Below are positions 1 through 6,420 of a DNA stretch of 8,448 bases, in pieces. The notes below the pieces were generated by a model. That model did no database searches. It had not been told where the DNA came from and worked only from the letters and a program-made list of their open reading frames with translations. The stretch spans positions 1 to 8,448 of the forward strand of contig WJLO01000006.1 in NCBI GenBank assembly GCA_014728425.1. The letters are read 5' to 3'. The stretch is from Minisyncoccota bacterium (GTDB taxonomy: Bacteria; Patescibacteriota; Microgenomatia; UBA1400; PJMF01). A program made the translations under genes and the position numbers. How positions within the stretch are numbered: the stretch's first letter is position 1; every line of letters begins with the position of its first letter.

Positions 1-527
1 ATTCTTAAAGATTTTTTTTTGATGATGTCACGAGCTTTTTGGGAAGTCATTTTAAAAGGTTTAACCAATTTATTGACTCCAGCTAAACATAAATTTTTTT
101 TAAACTGTCCATAAATGGTTTGACTTGGTTTTAAAGGAGCAGTATAAAGACTTTCCTTGCCAGGATTTCCTTTGAAAGTATCAACAGCATAAACCCGACC
201 ATTCTCACTAACCTGACATCCCTTAGCTAAATAAATAGTTGATTTTCCCAACCAACTACCAACTTCAACAATATTGCCTGTAGTATTGGCTGTGGCACTA
301 AGATAAAACAAAACCTCAGCTTCTTGATCAGTTAACATCCCAGTAATGTCTTTAACTTGAGCTTGGAAGTTTCTTAGATAACTGGCCTTTGTTTGTCCCA
401 GTTGATTAGTTTTAGGATTAATTAAAGGAAAGTGGTTTTTCAAATCAGCATAAACTAAATAGTTTTTCTTAAGCTGATTTAACTGTTTAATAATATAGTT
501 GAGAACCTGATAAAAAAAATTTTTCAT
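1..527 (-). CDS. Class I SAM-dependent methyltransferase (Methyltransf_24/TylF-like), 3' end beyond window
   Basis: Reading back from an ATG at 527, the frame stays open for 175 codons to base 1, so the C-terminus is missing. The N-terminal 60 or so residues are Lys/Asn/Gln-rich, followed by a class I Rossmann methyltransferase core. Motif I is VEVGSWLGKST (residues 87-97), the SAM-binding glycine loop. Motif II is VYAVDTFKG (112-120), whose Asp116 would bind the SAM ribose. The spacing and the 'EVGSWLGKST...VDTFKG' pattern match the Methyltransf_24/TylF/CmcI-like group, often O-methyltransferases found in sugar and glycan clusters. The gene lies 70 bases after the second HprK-like gene, with no clear SD before the ATG (only an A-rich stretch). 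By context it probably methylates a sugar of the glycan made here. The fold is fairly certain; the substrate is unknown. Confidence 0.85.
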   Translation of the reverse strand, partial: MKNFFYQVLNYIIKQLNQLKKNYLVYADLKNHFPLINPKTNQLGQTKASYLRNFQAQVKDITGMLTDQEAEVLFYLSATANTTGNIVEVGSWLGKSTIYLAKGCQVSENGRVYAVDTFKGNPGKESLYTAPLKPSQTIYGQFKKNLCLAGVNKLVKPFKMTSQKARDIIKKKSLR

Positions 528-597
528 TAACAACTTTTTTTCTTAATAACTCAAAATCTTGTCAAATTAACAAAACTAGCTCTTGCAGCTACTCTAC

Positions 598-1644
598 CTA
601 AACTAATCTTAGCTTTACTGCAAGATTCCTTAAAACACCTCTAACCACCTTATCATAATTTGTTGAAAATTGCTCAATGGCAATAATTTTTTTTGTAGGA
701 AACAAAAAGCAATATTGCTGATAAAGTTGGTAAAAGTTTTTTAACTCATAATTAATAATCGTGTTAAGTTTATTAACAGTTTGTTTTTTAGTAAGAGTTT
801 TTTCCTGATCAGTCAATGGTTTTGATTTTGAAGTTTTTTGCAAAATTGTCAACTGTTTAAGTTGAGCTTGTGATTTAGAGTCTATATTGAGCTGACTTGG
901 ACTCACGCCAATGTTGGTAGAAACCTCAGCTAGTTCTGCTAGTCGATAAAACACTTTACCTACAGGACCGCGAAATAATAACGACAGTTTTGCTAAAAAT
1001 TTTTTAAGTTGCATAGTTAGTTTTAGTCGCCAACTAGTTAATATTGGTAAGTTTTGATAAAGCTGAGGAAAACGAGCTAGGTTGTAAGAAAATAAATTAA
1101 TTACTTTAGGGTAAAGATAAACTTGTTGATCTTTAACAACACAATAATCATCACCAATAAAGTCACAATCTTTTTGCATCAATTGTAAAACTTGATCGGT
1201 TTTTCCAGTGTGACGCCAAGCTGTTAAAACAGTTGCTTGATTATGTTGATCAACTATGCCACTAGCATGAAGATATAGAATTTGATAACTAGCAGACCAG
1301 ATAATTAACAATGGTTCGATCACAAAAGTAAATAAATAATAAAGATCAAAGTCTGGCTCTACTACTAAGTTGAGTTTTTTACTTGTAAAATCATGAAGAT
1401 TTAATTTAACTAAATTCTTTTGAGTATCTTGAATGAAAAAACTTGACCCATCACTGAAGGCTTGGCCTTCTAATTGAGTCTGGAAATTAACTGCACTCAG
1501 TTTTTTAAAATTAATAGTAATGATAATTAAGGGTTGAGTAGTTGAATTGGTTTGGAAAAACAACTTGTTGAAAAAATCTTGATGTCTTAACTGAGCATTT
1601 TGAAATTGAAGTTGGCTAAAAGGCAGCTCAATACTGAAGTTCAT
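598..1644 (-). CDS. HprK-like P-loop protein with intact GDD motif (tandem copy 2 of 2)
   Basis: A 348-residue protein with no predicted membrane segment. Its central part resembles the catalytic core of HPr kinase/phosphorylase: LHASG (125-129, at the place of the HprK catalytic His), a Walker A AWRHTGKT (142-149) that fits [AG]x4GK[ST] in an unusual form, and GDDY (164-167) at the place of the HprK acidic pair. A 'VYLYPKVINLF' stretch follows, seen in HprK-related proteins. The first 120 residues form a separate domain, and about 170 residues follow the core with no recognised motif. The start is secure: GGAGA (1651-1655) lies 6 bases upstream, and the ATG overlaps the previous gene's TGA as ATGA, so translation is probably coupled. 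HprK relatives phosphorylate proteins or peptides, but no HPr is present here. Kinase activity and substrate are unproven. Confidence 0.72.
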   Translation of the reverse strand: MNFSIELPFSQLQFQNAQLRHQDFFNKLFFQTNSTTQPLIIITINFKKLSAVNFQTQLEGQAFSDGSSFFIQDTQKNLVKLNLHDFTSKKLNLVVEPDFDLYYLFTFVIEPLLIIWSASYQILYLHASGIVDQHNQATVLTAWRHTGKTDQVLQLMQKDCDFIGDDYCVVKDQQVYLYPKVINLFSYNLARFPQLYQNLPILTSWRLKLTMQLKKFLAKLSLLFRGPVGKVFYRLAELAEVSTNIGVSPSQLNIDSKSQAQLKQLTILQKTSKSKPLTDQEKTLTKKQTVNKLNTIINYELKNFYQLYQQYCFLFPTKKIIAIEQFSTNYDKVVRGVLRNLAVKLRLV

Positions 1645-2624
1645 AATTTTTCTCCAGAAAAATTTGCCAAATAACCAAGTTGCAGCTCACAATAATCAAC
1701 TTTAGGAAAATCTTTAGTTTGCCATAATGAACCAGCCTGATAGAGGCTAATAGGAGCAAATGCTACTGCTTCTTGAGCCACAATTTGTTGATGTTGAATT
1801 TTTTGACTAGCTTGTTGTTGAGTAAGTTGTTGGCGGCGCCAATGTTGACCCTGAGTGAGTAAATAAATGGTTTTAATCTGAGCTTGCAACTTTTTAGCAT
1901 ATTGAGCTGGTGTTAATTCAATAGTTTGTTTACCAAAACCAAACTCTGCTACTGGAGATTGAGCTAAAAACTCTAAACTAGCTTGATCTAAACGCACTAC
2001 ATCTGGGGCAAAATAAGCTTGAGTACCTTTAATCAATAAATAATTATCAGCAAAAGCACGGTAGTCAGCTTGCTTAATCAGCAGTTGCGCTAAAGTGCTT
2101 TTGCCAACACCATTGTCACCAGCTAAAACCAAAACCCGATCATCTTTTTCCACTGCTGCTGCATGTAAACACAACAGATGTTGATCTTGAACTAAAAACC
2201 ACAACAAACTTTGTTCTAAATAAAATTTAATTAATTGCTGAAACAGTTGTTTTTTTAAAACTCCTTTGCTAAGCAAGTTTAAAACTTTAAAAATAGAGCT
2301 TGGTTGGAAACTAATTATAATTTCGGCTGGCAAATGCTCTTTGTTAAAAGTAATTTTAATTACTGTTTTGCTGGTTAAATAATGATGCTCAAGCCACAGT
2401 TGCTGCTGGCTCTTACTCACAAATTGATTAAGCTTAGTAAGATTATGGGGTTTGGGCAGAGATTGAGGAGTTACTTTAATCTTAATTTTTTCTTTTACTA
2501 AAGCAGCAGTCGCTCCTGGCTTAAATCGACCAAATCTTTGCTTTAACAATGTTAAAAATAGAGGTTGAGCAACTACAGCCTGGCAATCAAGACCAAAAAA
2601 ATTAAAGTTAAATTGCTTGTTCAT
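1641..2624 (-). CDS. HprK-like P-loop kinase with canonical Walker A and ADN in place of ADD (tandem copy 1 of 2)
   Basis: A 327-residue protein counted from the ATG at 2624. Motifs run in HPr kinase order: LHAAA (153-157), a textbook Walker A GDNGVGKST (169-177) close to the GDSGVGKS of HPr kinase, then ADNY (192-195) where HPr kinase has ADD, so the second acidic residue is Asn. About 150 residues precede the core, including a hydrophobic 'FYLEQSLLWFL' stretch shortly before LHAAA that also occurs in the neighbouring copy. The C-terminal third is Gln-rich. A GTG at 2645 would add 7 residues but has no SD; the ATG has a weak TGGAA 7 bases upstream and is preferred. The gene overlaps the GT4 gene by 17 bases and ends in an ATGA overlap with the next copy. 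ATP/GTP binding is likely; catalysis and substrate are uncertain. Confidence 0.75.
   Translation of the reverse strand: MNKQFNFNFFGLDCQAVVAQPLFLTLLKQRFGRFKPGATAALVKEKIKIKVTPQSLPKPHNLTKLNQFVSKSQQQLWLEHHYLTSKTVIKITFNKEHLPAEIIISFQPSSIFKVLNLLSKGVLKKQLFQQLIKFYLEQSLLWFLVQDQHLLCLHAAAVEKDDRVLVLAGDNGVGKSTLAQLLIKQADYRAFADNYLLIKGTQAYFAPDVVRLDQASLEFLAQSPVAEFGFGKQTIELTPAQYAKKLQAQIKTIYLLTQGQHWRRQQLTQQQASQKIQHQQIVAQEAVAFAPISLYQAGSLWQTKDFPKVDYCELQLGYLANFSGEKL
1651..1655 (-). promoter_or_regulatory. Ribosome binding site for the HprK-like gene starting at 1644
   Basis: GGAGA on the minus strand, 6 bases before the ATG and inside the last codons of the upstream HprK-like gene. With the ATGA overlap it supports coupled translation and fixes this start. 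Confidence 0.7.
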
Positions 2625-3750
2625 AAAGTTGTTCCATTTTAGCACTCATTGCTTGAATTGAATACTTAGTATTAACTAATCGAGCAGCTTGTTGACCGCG
2701 TCGAGCTAAAATTGTTGACCTGGGCCAGTGCTGAAAAAAATCTTTTAATTGAGTTATTAAATGATCTTTTTTAATCACCCAACCAGCTTTAGCTTGAGCC
2801 ACTTCAGCAAAATTACAACCATCAGTAATTAGTACTGGCAAGCCAGCTTGCATTGCTTCTAAAACACTAATTGAAAAACCCTCAGCATAAGATGGATAAA
2901 CAAATAAATCCGCCAAGGCAAATAAAGCTTGCTTGTCAGCATCATTAACATAACCTAAAAAATGCACTTGCTGGAGTTGCTGTTGCGCTACAGTTTGTTG
3001 AAGTTCTGCTAAAGCACCATCATCTGGTCCAGCTAGCAATAGCTGCCAGTTCTTTGAAAAATTTTTTAAAGCTAAAATTAATTCTTTAAGACCTTTTTGA
3101 GGATGAAGTTTACCAATATACAACAAAGTAAGAATTTTTTGCTGATCAAAGGCCTTAAATTTAGTTGATTTTTTAACTTTAACCTCAGGTACCCCATTAT
3201 AAACCAGTTGAACATTTTTTAAGCCTAATTTTTGCAAATCTCGTTGTTCTTGAGCAGAAACTGCTATGACTGCCTGTGCCCTTTTTAGTACTGGCCAAGC
3301 TAGATAATAAAAAATTTTTTTAACTAAGCTACGACGCTGCATTCTAACTGGATCAATCACTCCATGTGGAGTAATTAAATAAGGTTTATTAACCAAAATT
3401 GCTAAATAGGCCAACAAGATTTGAGGCAAAATAAAAACATCATGTAAATGCACTAGGTCAAATTGCTGATGTTCTTTAATAAACTGTCTGACCATGCCAA
3501 AGCCAGTAAAAAACCGCCAATGAAAAGCCCAACTATTAACTAAATTAGCAAAGTAATTGATTTTCAAATTAACAGTTGATGGTAAGCGCTTGTTAGCCCT
3601 GATTCTTTGTTGAGCATCCCAAACATCTGTAGTATAAATAGTAAGCTGATGCTTTTTGGCTAACTCTACACTTAAATCATAGACTACTTTAGCTGGCCCC
3701 CCATAGGTTAAAGCAGGATAAAGATAGCAACAGACTTGGAGAATTTTCAT
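2608..3750 (-). CDS. GT4-family glycosyltransferase
   Basis: A 380-residue GT-B fold retaining glycosyltransferase that transfers a sugar from a nucleotide donor to a lipid-linked or growing glycan at the cytoplasmic side of the membrane. The N-terminal acceptor domain begins MKILQV with the glycine loop YGGPA (16-20), then VHLHDVF (100-106) and TPHG (127-130). The linker carries VYNGVP (183-188). The donor domain shows YIGKLHPQKG (211-220), with the Lys pair typical of GT4, and the EX7E signature EGFSISVLE (290-298), which contacts the nucleotide sugar. Length is normal for the family. It seems to head a transcription unit: 146 bases without a gene precede it, no SD precedes the ATG at 3750, and the upstream 30 bases are almost pure A/T. 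The 3' end overlaps the next gene. Sugar specificity cannot be read from the sequence. Confidence 0.93.
   Translation of the reverse strand: MKILQVCCYLYPALTYGGPAKVVYDLSVELAKKHQLTIYTTDVWDAQQRIRANKRLPSTVNLKINYFANLVNSWAFHWRFFTGFGMVRQFIKEHQQFDLVHLHDVFILPQILLAYLAILVNKPYLITPHGVIDPVRMQRRSLVKKIFYYLAWPVLKRAQAVIAVSAQEQRDLQKLGLKNVQLVYNGVPEVKVKKSTKFKAFDQQKILTLLYIGKLHPQKGLKELILALKNFSKNWQLLLAGPDDGALAELQQTVAQQQLQQVHFLGYVNDADKQALFALADLFVYPSYAEGFSISVLEAMQAGLPVLITDGCNFAEVAQAKAGWVIKKDHLITQLKDFFQHWPRSTILARRGQQAARLVNTKYSIQAMSAKMEQLYEQAI
2632..2636 (-). promoter_or_regulatory. Weak ribosome binding site deciding the start at 2624
   Basis: TGGAA on the minus strand, 7 bases before the ATG at 2624 and within the 3' end of the GT4 gene. 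The competing GTG at 2645 has no purine-rich SD upstream, so the ATG is preferred. Confidence 0.45.
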
Positions 3751-3805
3751 GTATTTATTTATTTAATAATATATTTAGTCTAGTTTTTTAGCCCACTTTA
3801 ATTAC

Positions 3806-3847
3806 AAAATAAAGCAAGAAGTTGTTAATAACAGCTTTTTATCTTGC
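3806..3847 (-). terminator. Possible intrinsic terminator after the WbbL-like GT2 gene
   Basis: On the minus strand, GCAAGA (3842-3847) pairs perfectly with TCTTGC (3814-3819). Inside this lies a second dyad, AGCTGTTA (3829-3836) against TAACAACT (3820-3827), with one G-U pair and a single base at its centre. The downstream flank 3806-3813 reads TTTATTTT. It lies about 50 bases after the stop at 3897 and before the GT4 gene, the right place to end the upstream transcript. The stem is AT-rich and has a 5-base bulge, so it may be weak or may instead be a protein-binding dyad. Confidence 0.35.
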
Positions 3848-3861
3848 AGTCTTTAATTAAT

Positions 3862-3873
3862 TAATGATCATTA
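3862..3873. repeat. 12-base perfect palindrome TAATGATCATTA
   Basis: Perfect dyad 24-35 bases after the stop codon of the WbbL-like GT2 gene (3897-3899), upstream of the possible terminator. It could be an operator, but short AT-rich palindromes arise by chance in such DNA. Confidence 0.4.
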
Positions 3874-3896
3874 GCTTTAGTAATTATTGACCTCAG

Positions 3897-4946
3897 CTAC
3901 ACTAAAATTTTAATCAACTGATAATAGGCTGACAAAACCGGATTTAATAAATATTTAACCACTAGATGATCAGCATAAATAAAACCCAATCTACTATGAA
4001 ACTTTTGCATAATTTGCTGATCATTAACTTGCCGCAATGCTTGAATTTTTCGCCGTTGTCTTAATAGGGTGTTTAACTGAGTAATTACTGCTGGCCAAGT
4101 TTTAAGCTTAGCAACTCCCCAACCGCTCAAGCTAGCATAAACCATCATGGCTATTTCTCCAATGATGATCATTGGCAACAACAACCATAAAGTCTTGAGT
4201 TGATAGTTTTTCAAAATCGTTAATAAACGATTACGTTCACAAAAAAACAATTTAGTTTGAAAAGCTAAATTAGTAGTTACTGGTTTAAATTTATAGTCAT
4301 GGTAAATTTTACTCTCAGGAACAAACCACAGCTTAAAGCCTAACAAGCGTAATCGCCAAGATAAATCACTATCCTCATAGTAAAGAAAGTAGTTAGCTGC
4401 TAAACCATGTGCCTGTTTAAAAGCAGTTTTCCGCAATAATACTCCGCAGCCACTAATGGAAACTATTGGTCCTGCTTGCGGTAACTTAGCAGCTTGATAA
4501 TCACGTAACCAATCAAAGCCTAGATAATGAGCAACTTTGCCAGTTAAATTAAGCTTGTGGGGTTGCTTTAAAAGATAAACTGCTGGCTGACATGCAGCAA
4601 TTTCCAGATTAGTTTCGGCCTTACTAACCAGTGGTTTTAAAAAATGTTTAGTTACTTGAGTATCTGCATTTAATAAAAATAAATATTTCCCTTTAGCTTG
4701 CTGGACTGCTAAATTATTGCCGGCAGCATAACCAAGATTGTTTTTAGCTAATACAAGCTTGAATTTTTGGGGAGTTTTTTTCTGCCATTTTTGCAAGATT
4801 TCTTGACTACCATCAGCAGAATTACTATCAACTACAATGACTTCAAAATTAGCATAACTGTTTTGCAGTACTGAATCCAAGCAGGTAGCTAAATAATCAG
4901 CTTGATTATAAGTAACAATAATAATTGAAACCAAAGGTTTGTTCAT
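3897..4946 (-). CDS. GT2-family glycosyltransferase, WbbL/rhamnosyltransferase-like
   Basis: A 349-residue GT-A inverting glycosyltransferase. The catalytic domain has VTYN (11-14), VVDSNSADGS (38-47), NNLGYAAGNN (69-78), a DXD-type metal site LLNADTQV (91-98), SGCGVLLRK (165-173) and the acceptor/base motif YYEDSDLSWR (189-198), followed by YHD (215-217) and ERNR (237-240). This order is characteristic of the WbbL-like group that adds rhamnose or related sugars to lipid-linked O-antigen or arabinogalactan linkers. A hydrophobic segment at about 253-275 could anchor the C-terminus in the membrane, followed by a basic tail. The ATG at 4946 has no SD, and the gene stands between two gaps (75 and 146 bases), so it may be transcribed alone or end unit 1. 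The family is certain; rhamnose specificity is only suggested. Confidence 0.93.
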   Translation of the reverse strand: MNKPLVSIIIVTYNQADYLATCLDSVLQNSYANFEVIVVDSNSADGSQEILQKWQKKTPQKFKLVLAKNNLGYAAGNNLAVQQAKGKYLFLLNADTQVTKHFLKPLVSKAETNLEIAACQPAVYLLKQPHKLNLTGKVAHYLGFDWLRDYQAAKLPQAGPIVSISGCGVLLRKTAFKQAHGLAANYFLYYEDSDLSWRLRLLGFKLWFVPESKIYHDYKFKPVTTNLAFQTKLFFCERNRLLTILKNYQLKTLWLLLPMIIIGEIAMMVYASLSGWGVAKLKTWPAVITQLNTLLRQRRKIQALRQVNDQQIMQKFHSRLGFIYADHLVVKYLLNPVLSAYYQLIKILV

Positions 4947-5021
4947 AAAAACTTGGTTAGTTCATTACTTTAGTAGCTGGTTATTGTAAGTATGCATAAC
5001 AATCAACCTTAATAAATCAGC

Positions 5022-6035
5022 CTAAAGATAGTTATTAGCTAAATACCACTGACCAGTTAAACGAGCACCCTGTTTAAAAGAAATCTGTGGTTGATAGTTA
5101 AGCTCTTTTTTAGCCTTACTAATATCATAATAATAAGTAGTAGTCATGGTGCGCACTCGCGAGGGATATAAAAGGGGCTTAATGCCAGTTAACTTACCTA
5201 GACCAGCCAAACCATAGGCAGCTAGCATAGCTAATGATTGAGGTAAATGCCAATTAGGCACTTTTTCATTAATACTAGCAGCCACTTCTTTAACTACAGT
5301 AACTAACTTAGTGGGCTGAGCACCAGCTAAAATATAATCACCAGCTTTTAAGCTAGACTGAGCTGCTAAATAAGCACCAGTAACCAAATCTTTAACATAA
5401 ACATAATGAAGTTTATTTTGCCCATCGCCAATAATCACAAAACGATGATTTTTAATGGCGCGATATAAAGCCAAAGTGGGCCCTTGTTCTCGCGGCCCAT
5501 AAACACTAGCCGGCCGCACAATTGCATAGGGCAAACCCCATTGTTGATGAGCCTTAACGATCTTTTTTTCTGCTGCCCATTTAGATTGACCATAAAAATT
5601 AGTATAGTTTTTAGGCTGAGTTTCTTTCCAGCCTTTAATCTCACCAATGTCTGCTGGCAAGCCAAACACAGCAATACTGCTAAAAAAAACAAATTTTTGT
5701 AGTTGAAGCTGGTGTTTTTTTACAGCATTAATTAAATTTTGCGTGCCAGCAACATTAACATCTTGATAAGCAGCAAAACTTTTGCCCTCAAAATCAATTC
5801 TGGCTGCTAGATGATAAATGGTTTTAACTCCAGCTACAGCTTGATTAACACATTTAGGATCACGCACATCTCCTCTAACAATCTCAAAATCCTTATCAGG
5901 TAAATTAATAAGTGGCTCATCATTAAAAACCAATAGCCGTAGTTGTTGCGGCTTAATGTTTTTACTTAATAGTAAGTCAACTAAATGACTACCAATAAAA
6001 CCAGCTGCTCCAGTAATTAAAATCTTTTGCGCCAT
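5022..6035 (-). CDS. NAD(P)-dependent epimerase/dehydratase (extended SDR)
   Basis: A 337-residue extended short-chain dehydrogenase/reductase, a cytoplasmic enzyme that would make or convert a nucleotide sugar for the neighbouring transferases. The Rossmann glycine motif GAAGFIG is at 9-15, the adenine-contacting GDVRD at 55-59, YHLAAR at 74-79, FFSSIAVFG at 117-125 (Ser of the catalytic triad), and the catalytic YGQSK at 148-152 (Tyr148, Lys152). RPASVYGP (174-181) and YVYVKDLV (211-218) are also typical. The C-terminal part, with 'PSRVRTMTTTYYYDISKAKKELNYQP', resembles 3-beta-HSD/dihydroflavonol-reductase-like SDRs more than classic GalE or RmlB, so a steroid- or lipid-like substrate is possible, although context favours sugars. 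The start is supported by GAGGT (6041-6045) 5 bases before the ATG. It follows the DUF2304 gene by 39 bases. Confidence 0.9.
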   Translation of the reverse strand: MAQKILITGAAGFIGSHLVDLLLSKNIKPQQLRLLVFNDEPLINLPDKDFEIVRGDVRDPKCVNQAVAGVKTIYHLAARIDFEGKSFAAYQDVNVAGTQNLINAVKKHQLQLQKFVFFSSIAVFGLPADIGEIKGWKETQPKNYTNFYGQSKWAAEKKIVKAHQQWGLPYAIVRPASVYGPREQGPTLALYRAIKNHRFVIIGDGQNKLHYVYVKDLVTGAYLAAQSSLKAGDYILAGAQPTKLVTVVKEVAASINEKVPNWHLPQSLAMLAAYGLAGLGKLTGIKPLLYPSRVRTMTTTYYYDISKAKKELNYQPQISFKQGARLTGQWYLANNYL

Positions 6036-6040
6036 AATAA

Positions 6041-6045
6041 ACCTC
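6041..6045 (-). promoter_or_regulatory. Ribosome binding site of the SDR gene
   Basis: GAGGT on the minus strand, 5 bases before the ATG at 6035. It confirms that start and shows this genome uses SD-led initiation inside gene runs. Confidence 0.65.
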
Positions 6046-6052
6046 AGTGCTA

Positions 6053-6066
6053 AAACAAGCTTGTTT
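6053..6066. repeat. 14-base perfect palindrome in the DUF2304-SDR gap
   Basis: AAACAAGCTTGTTT is a perfect dyad with no spacer, in the 39-base gap between the DUF2304 stop (6075) and the SDR start (6035), just upstream of the SDR ribosome binding site. A hairpin would have at most a 5-base stem with an AGCT loop and no T-run follows, so it is not a terminator. It could be a regulator site or chance. Confidence 0.4.
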
Positions 6067-6074
6067 AATAATTA

Positions 6075-6410
6075 CTATTTCTTTTTTTGACTTTCTTCAA
6101 TAGCTTGTTTACGCACAAACTCTTCTAATTTTTTACTGTTTTCGCGTTGCAAAAAATAGCTCATGATCACAATGGTGGTTAAGATCATTAAAGCAATCAC
6201 AATTAACAGATCAAAAACCCTAGTAAACTGCAAGATTTGAGTAATGCCTAATAGCCAATCAGGAAACAAAGCAATTACAATAAAAACCAGCCACAAACTA
6301 TACCAAAAAGATAACTCTAATTTAGAAAGCTTTAGTTTACGAAAATGAATCCGTACCACATAAATCATAAAAGCAGCAAAAAAAATCGCAATAATTTGAA
6401 AAATACTCAT
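6075..6410 (-). CDS. DUF2304 small membrane protein
   Basis: A 111-residue protein with three likely membrane segments (about 3-19, 33-50 and 66-86) separated by short charged loops, ending in a highly charged cytoplasmic tail (about 88-111, Lys/Glu-rich and probably helical). The length, topology, 'WYSLWL' segment and 'RVFDLLIVIALMIL' segment match DUF2304, a family regularly found beside DPM1-like GT2 enzymes in bacteria and archaea. That is its position here: an ideal SD (AGGAG at 6416-6420, 5 bases before the ATG) abuts the stop codon of the GT2 gene, with 10 bases between the genes. The biochemical role is unknown; a membrane partner or anchor for the soluble GT2 is a reasonable inference. 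Assignment is by pattern and context. Confidence 0.8.
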   Translation of the reverse strand: MSIFQIIAIFFAAFMIYVVRIHFRKLKLSKLELSFWYSLWLVFIVIALFPDWLLGITQILQFTRVFDLLIVIALMILTTIVIMSYFLQRENSKKLEEFVRKQAIEESQKKK

Positions 6411-6415
6411 ATCAA

Positions 6416-6420
6416 CTCCT
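6416..6420 (-). promoter_or_regulatory. Strong ribosome binding site of the DUF2304 gene
   Basis: AGGAG on the minus strand, 5 bases before the ATG at 6410. It directly follows the TAA of the GT2 gene (6421-6423), so the two genes are very likely co-transcribed. Confidence 0.75.

Larger units (their letters stand above)
3751..3896. other. Intergenic region between the WbbL-like GT2 and GT4 genes
   Basis: This 146-base gap is the largest in the window. From the GT2 side it holds a 12-base perfect palindrome (3862-3873), an AATT-rich palindromic run (3853-3864), the terminator-like hairpin (3806-3847), and a final stretch before the GT4 ATG that is almost all A/T. A TATATT (3768-3773, minus strand) could be a -10 element, but no convincing -35 is at the right distance. 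No ORF or RNA gene was seen. Confidence 0.5.

Noticed and set aside
577..591. Small hairpin TAGCT-CTTGC-AGCTA between the HprK-like gene and the methyltransferase gene
   Set aside because: The stem is only 5 bp and the T-run on the minus strand is interrupted, so it is too weak to call a terminator.
598..2624. Lasso peptide or other RiPP cluster built around the HprK-like kinases
   Set aside because: No precursor peptide, leader-binding protein, protease or cyclase gene is present; all neighbours are glycan genes.
2625..2645. GTG start at 2645 for the HprK-like gene
   Set aside because: There is no SD upstream, it would lengthen the overlap with the GT4 gene to 38 bases, and the ATG at 2624 has a weak SD.
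4947..5021. Possible -10 box TACAAT (4983-4988, minus strand) before the WbbL-like GT2
   Set aside because: It matches 5 of 6 consensus bases, but no -35 element lies at a suitable distance. A single hexamer in AT-rich DNA is weak evidence.
5435..5702. Open frames on both strands (minus 5435-5692, plus 5484-5702)
   Set aside because: Both lie wholly inside the SDR gene, whose motifs are continuous across the region. The alternative frames show no recognisable motif.
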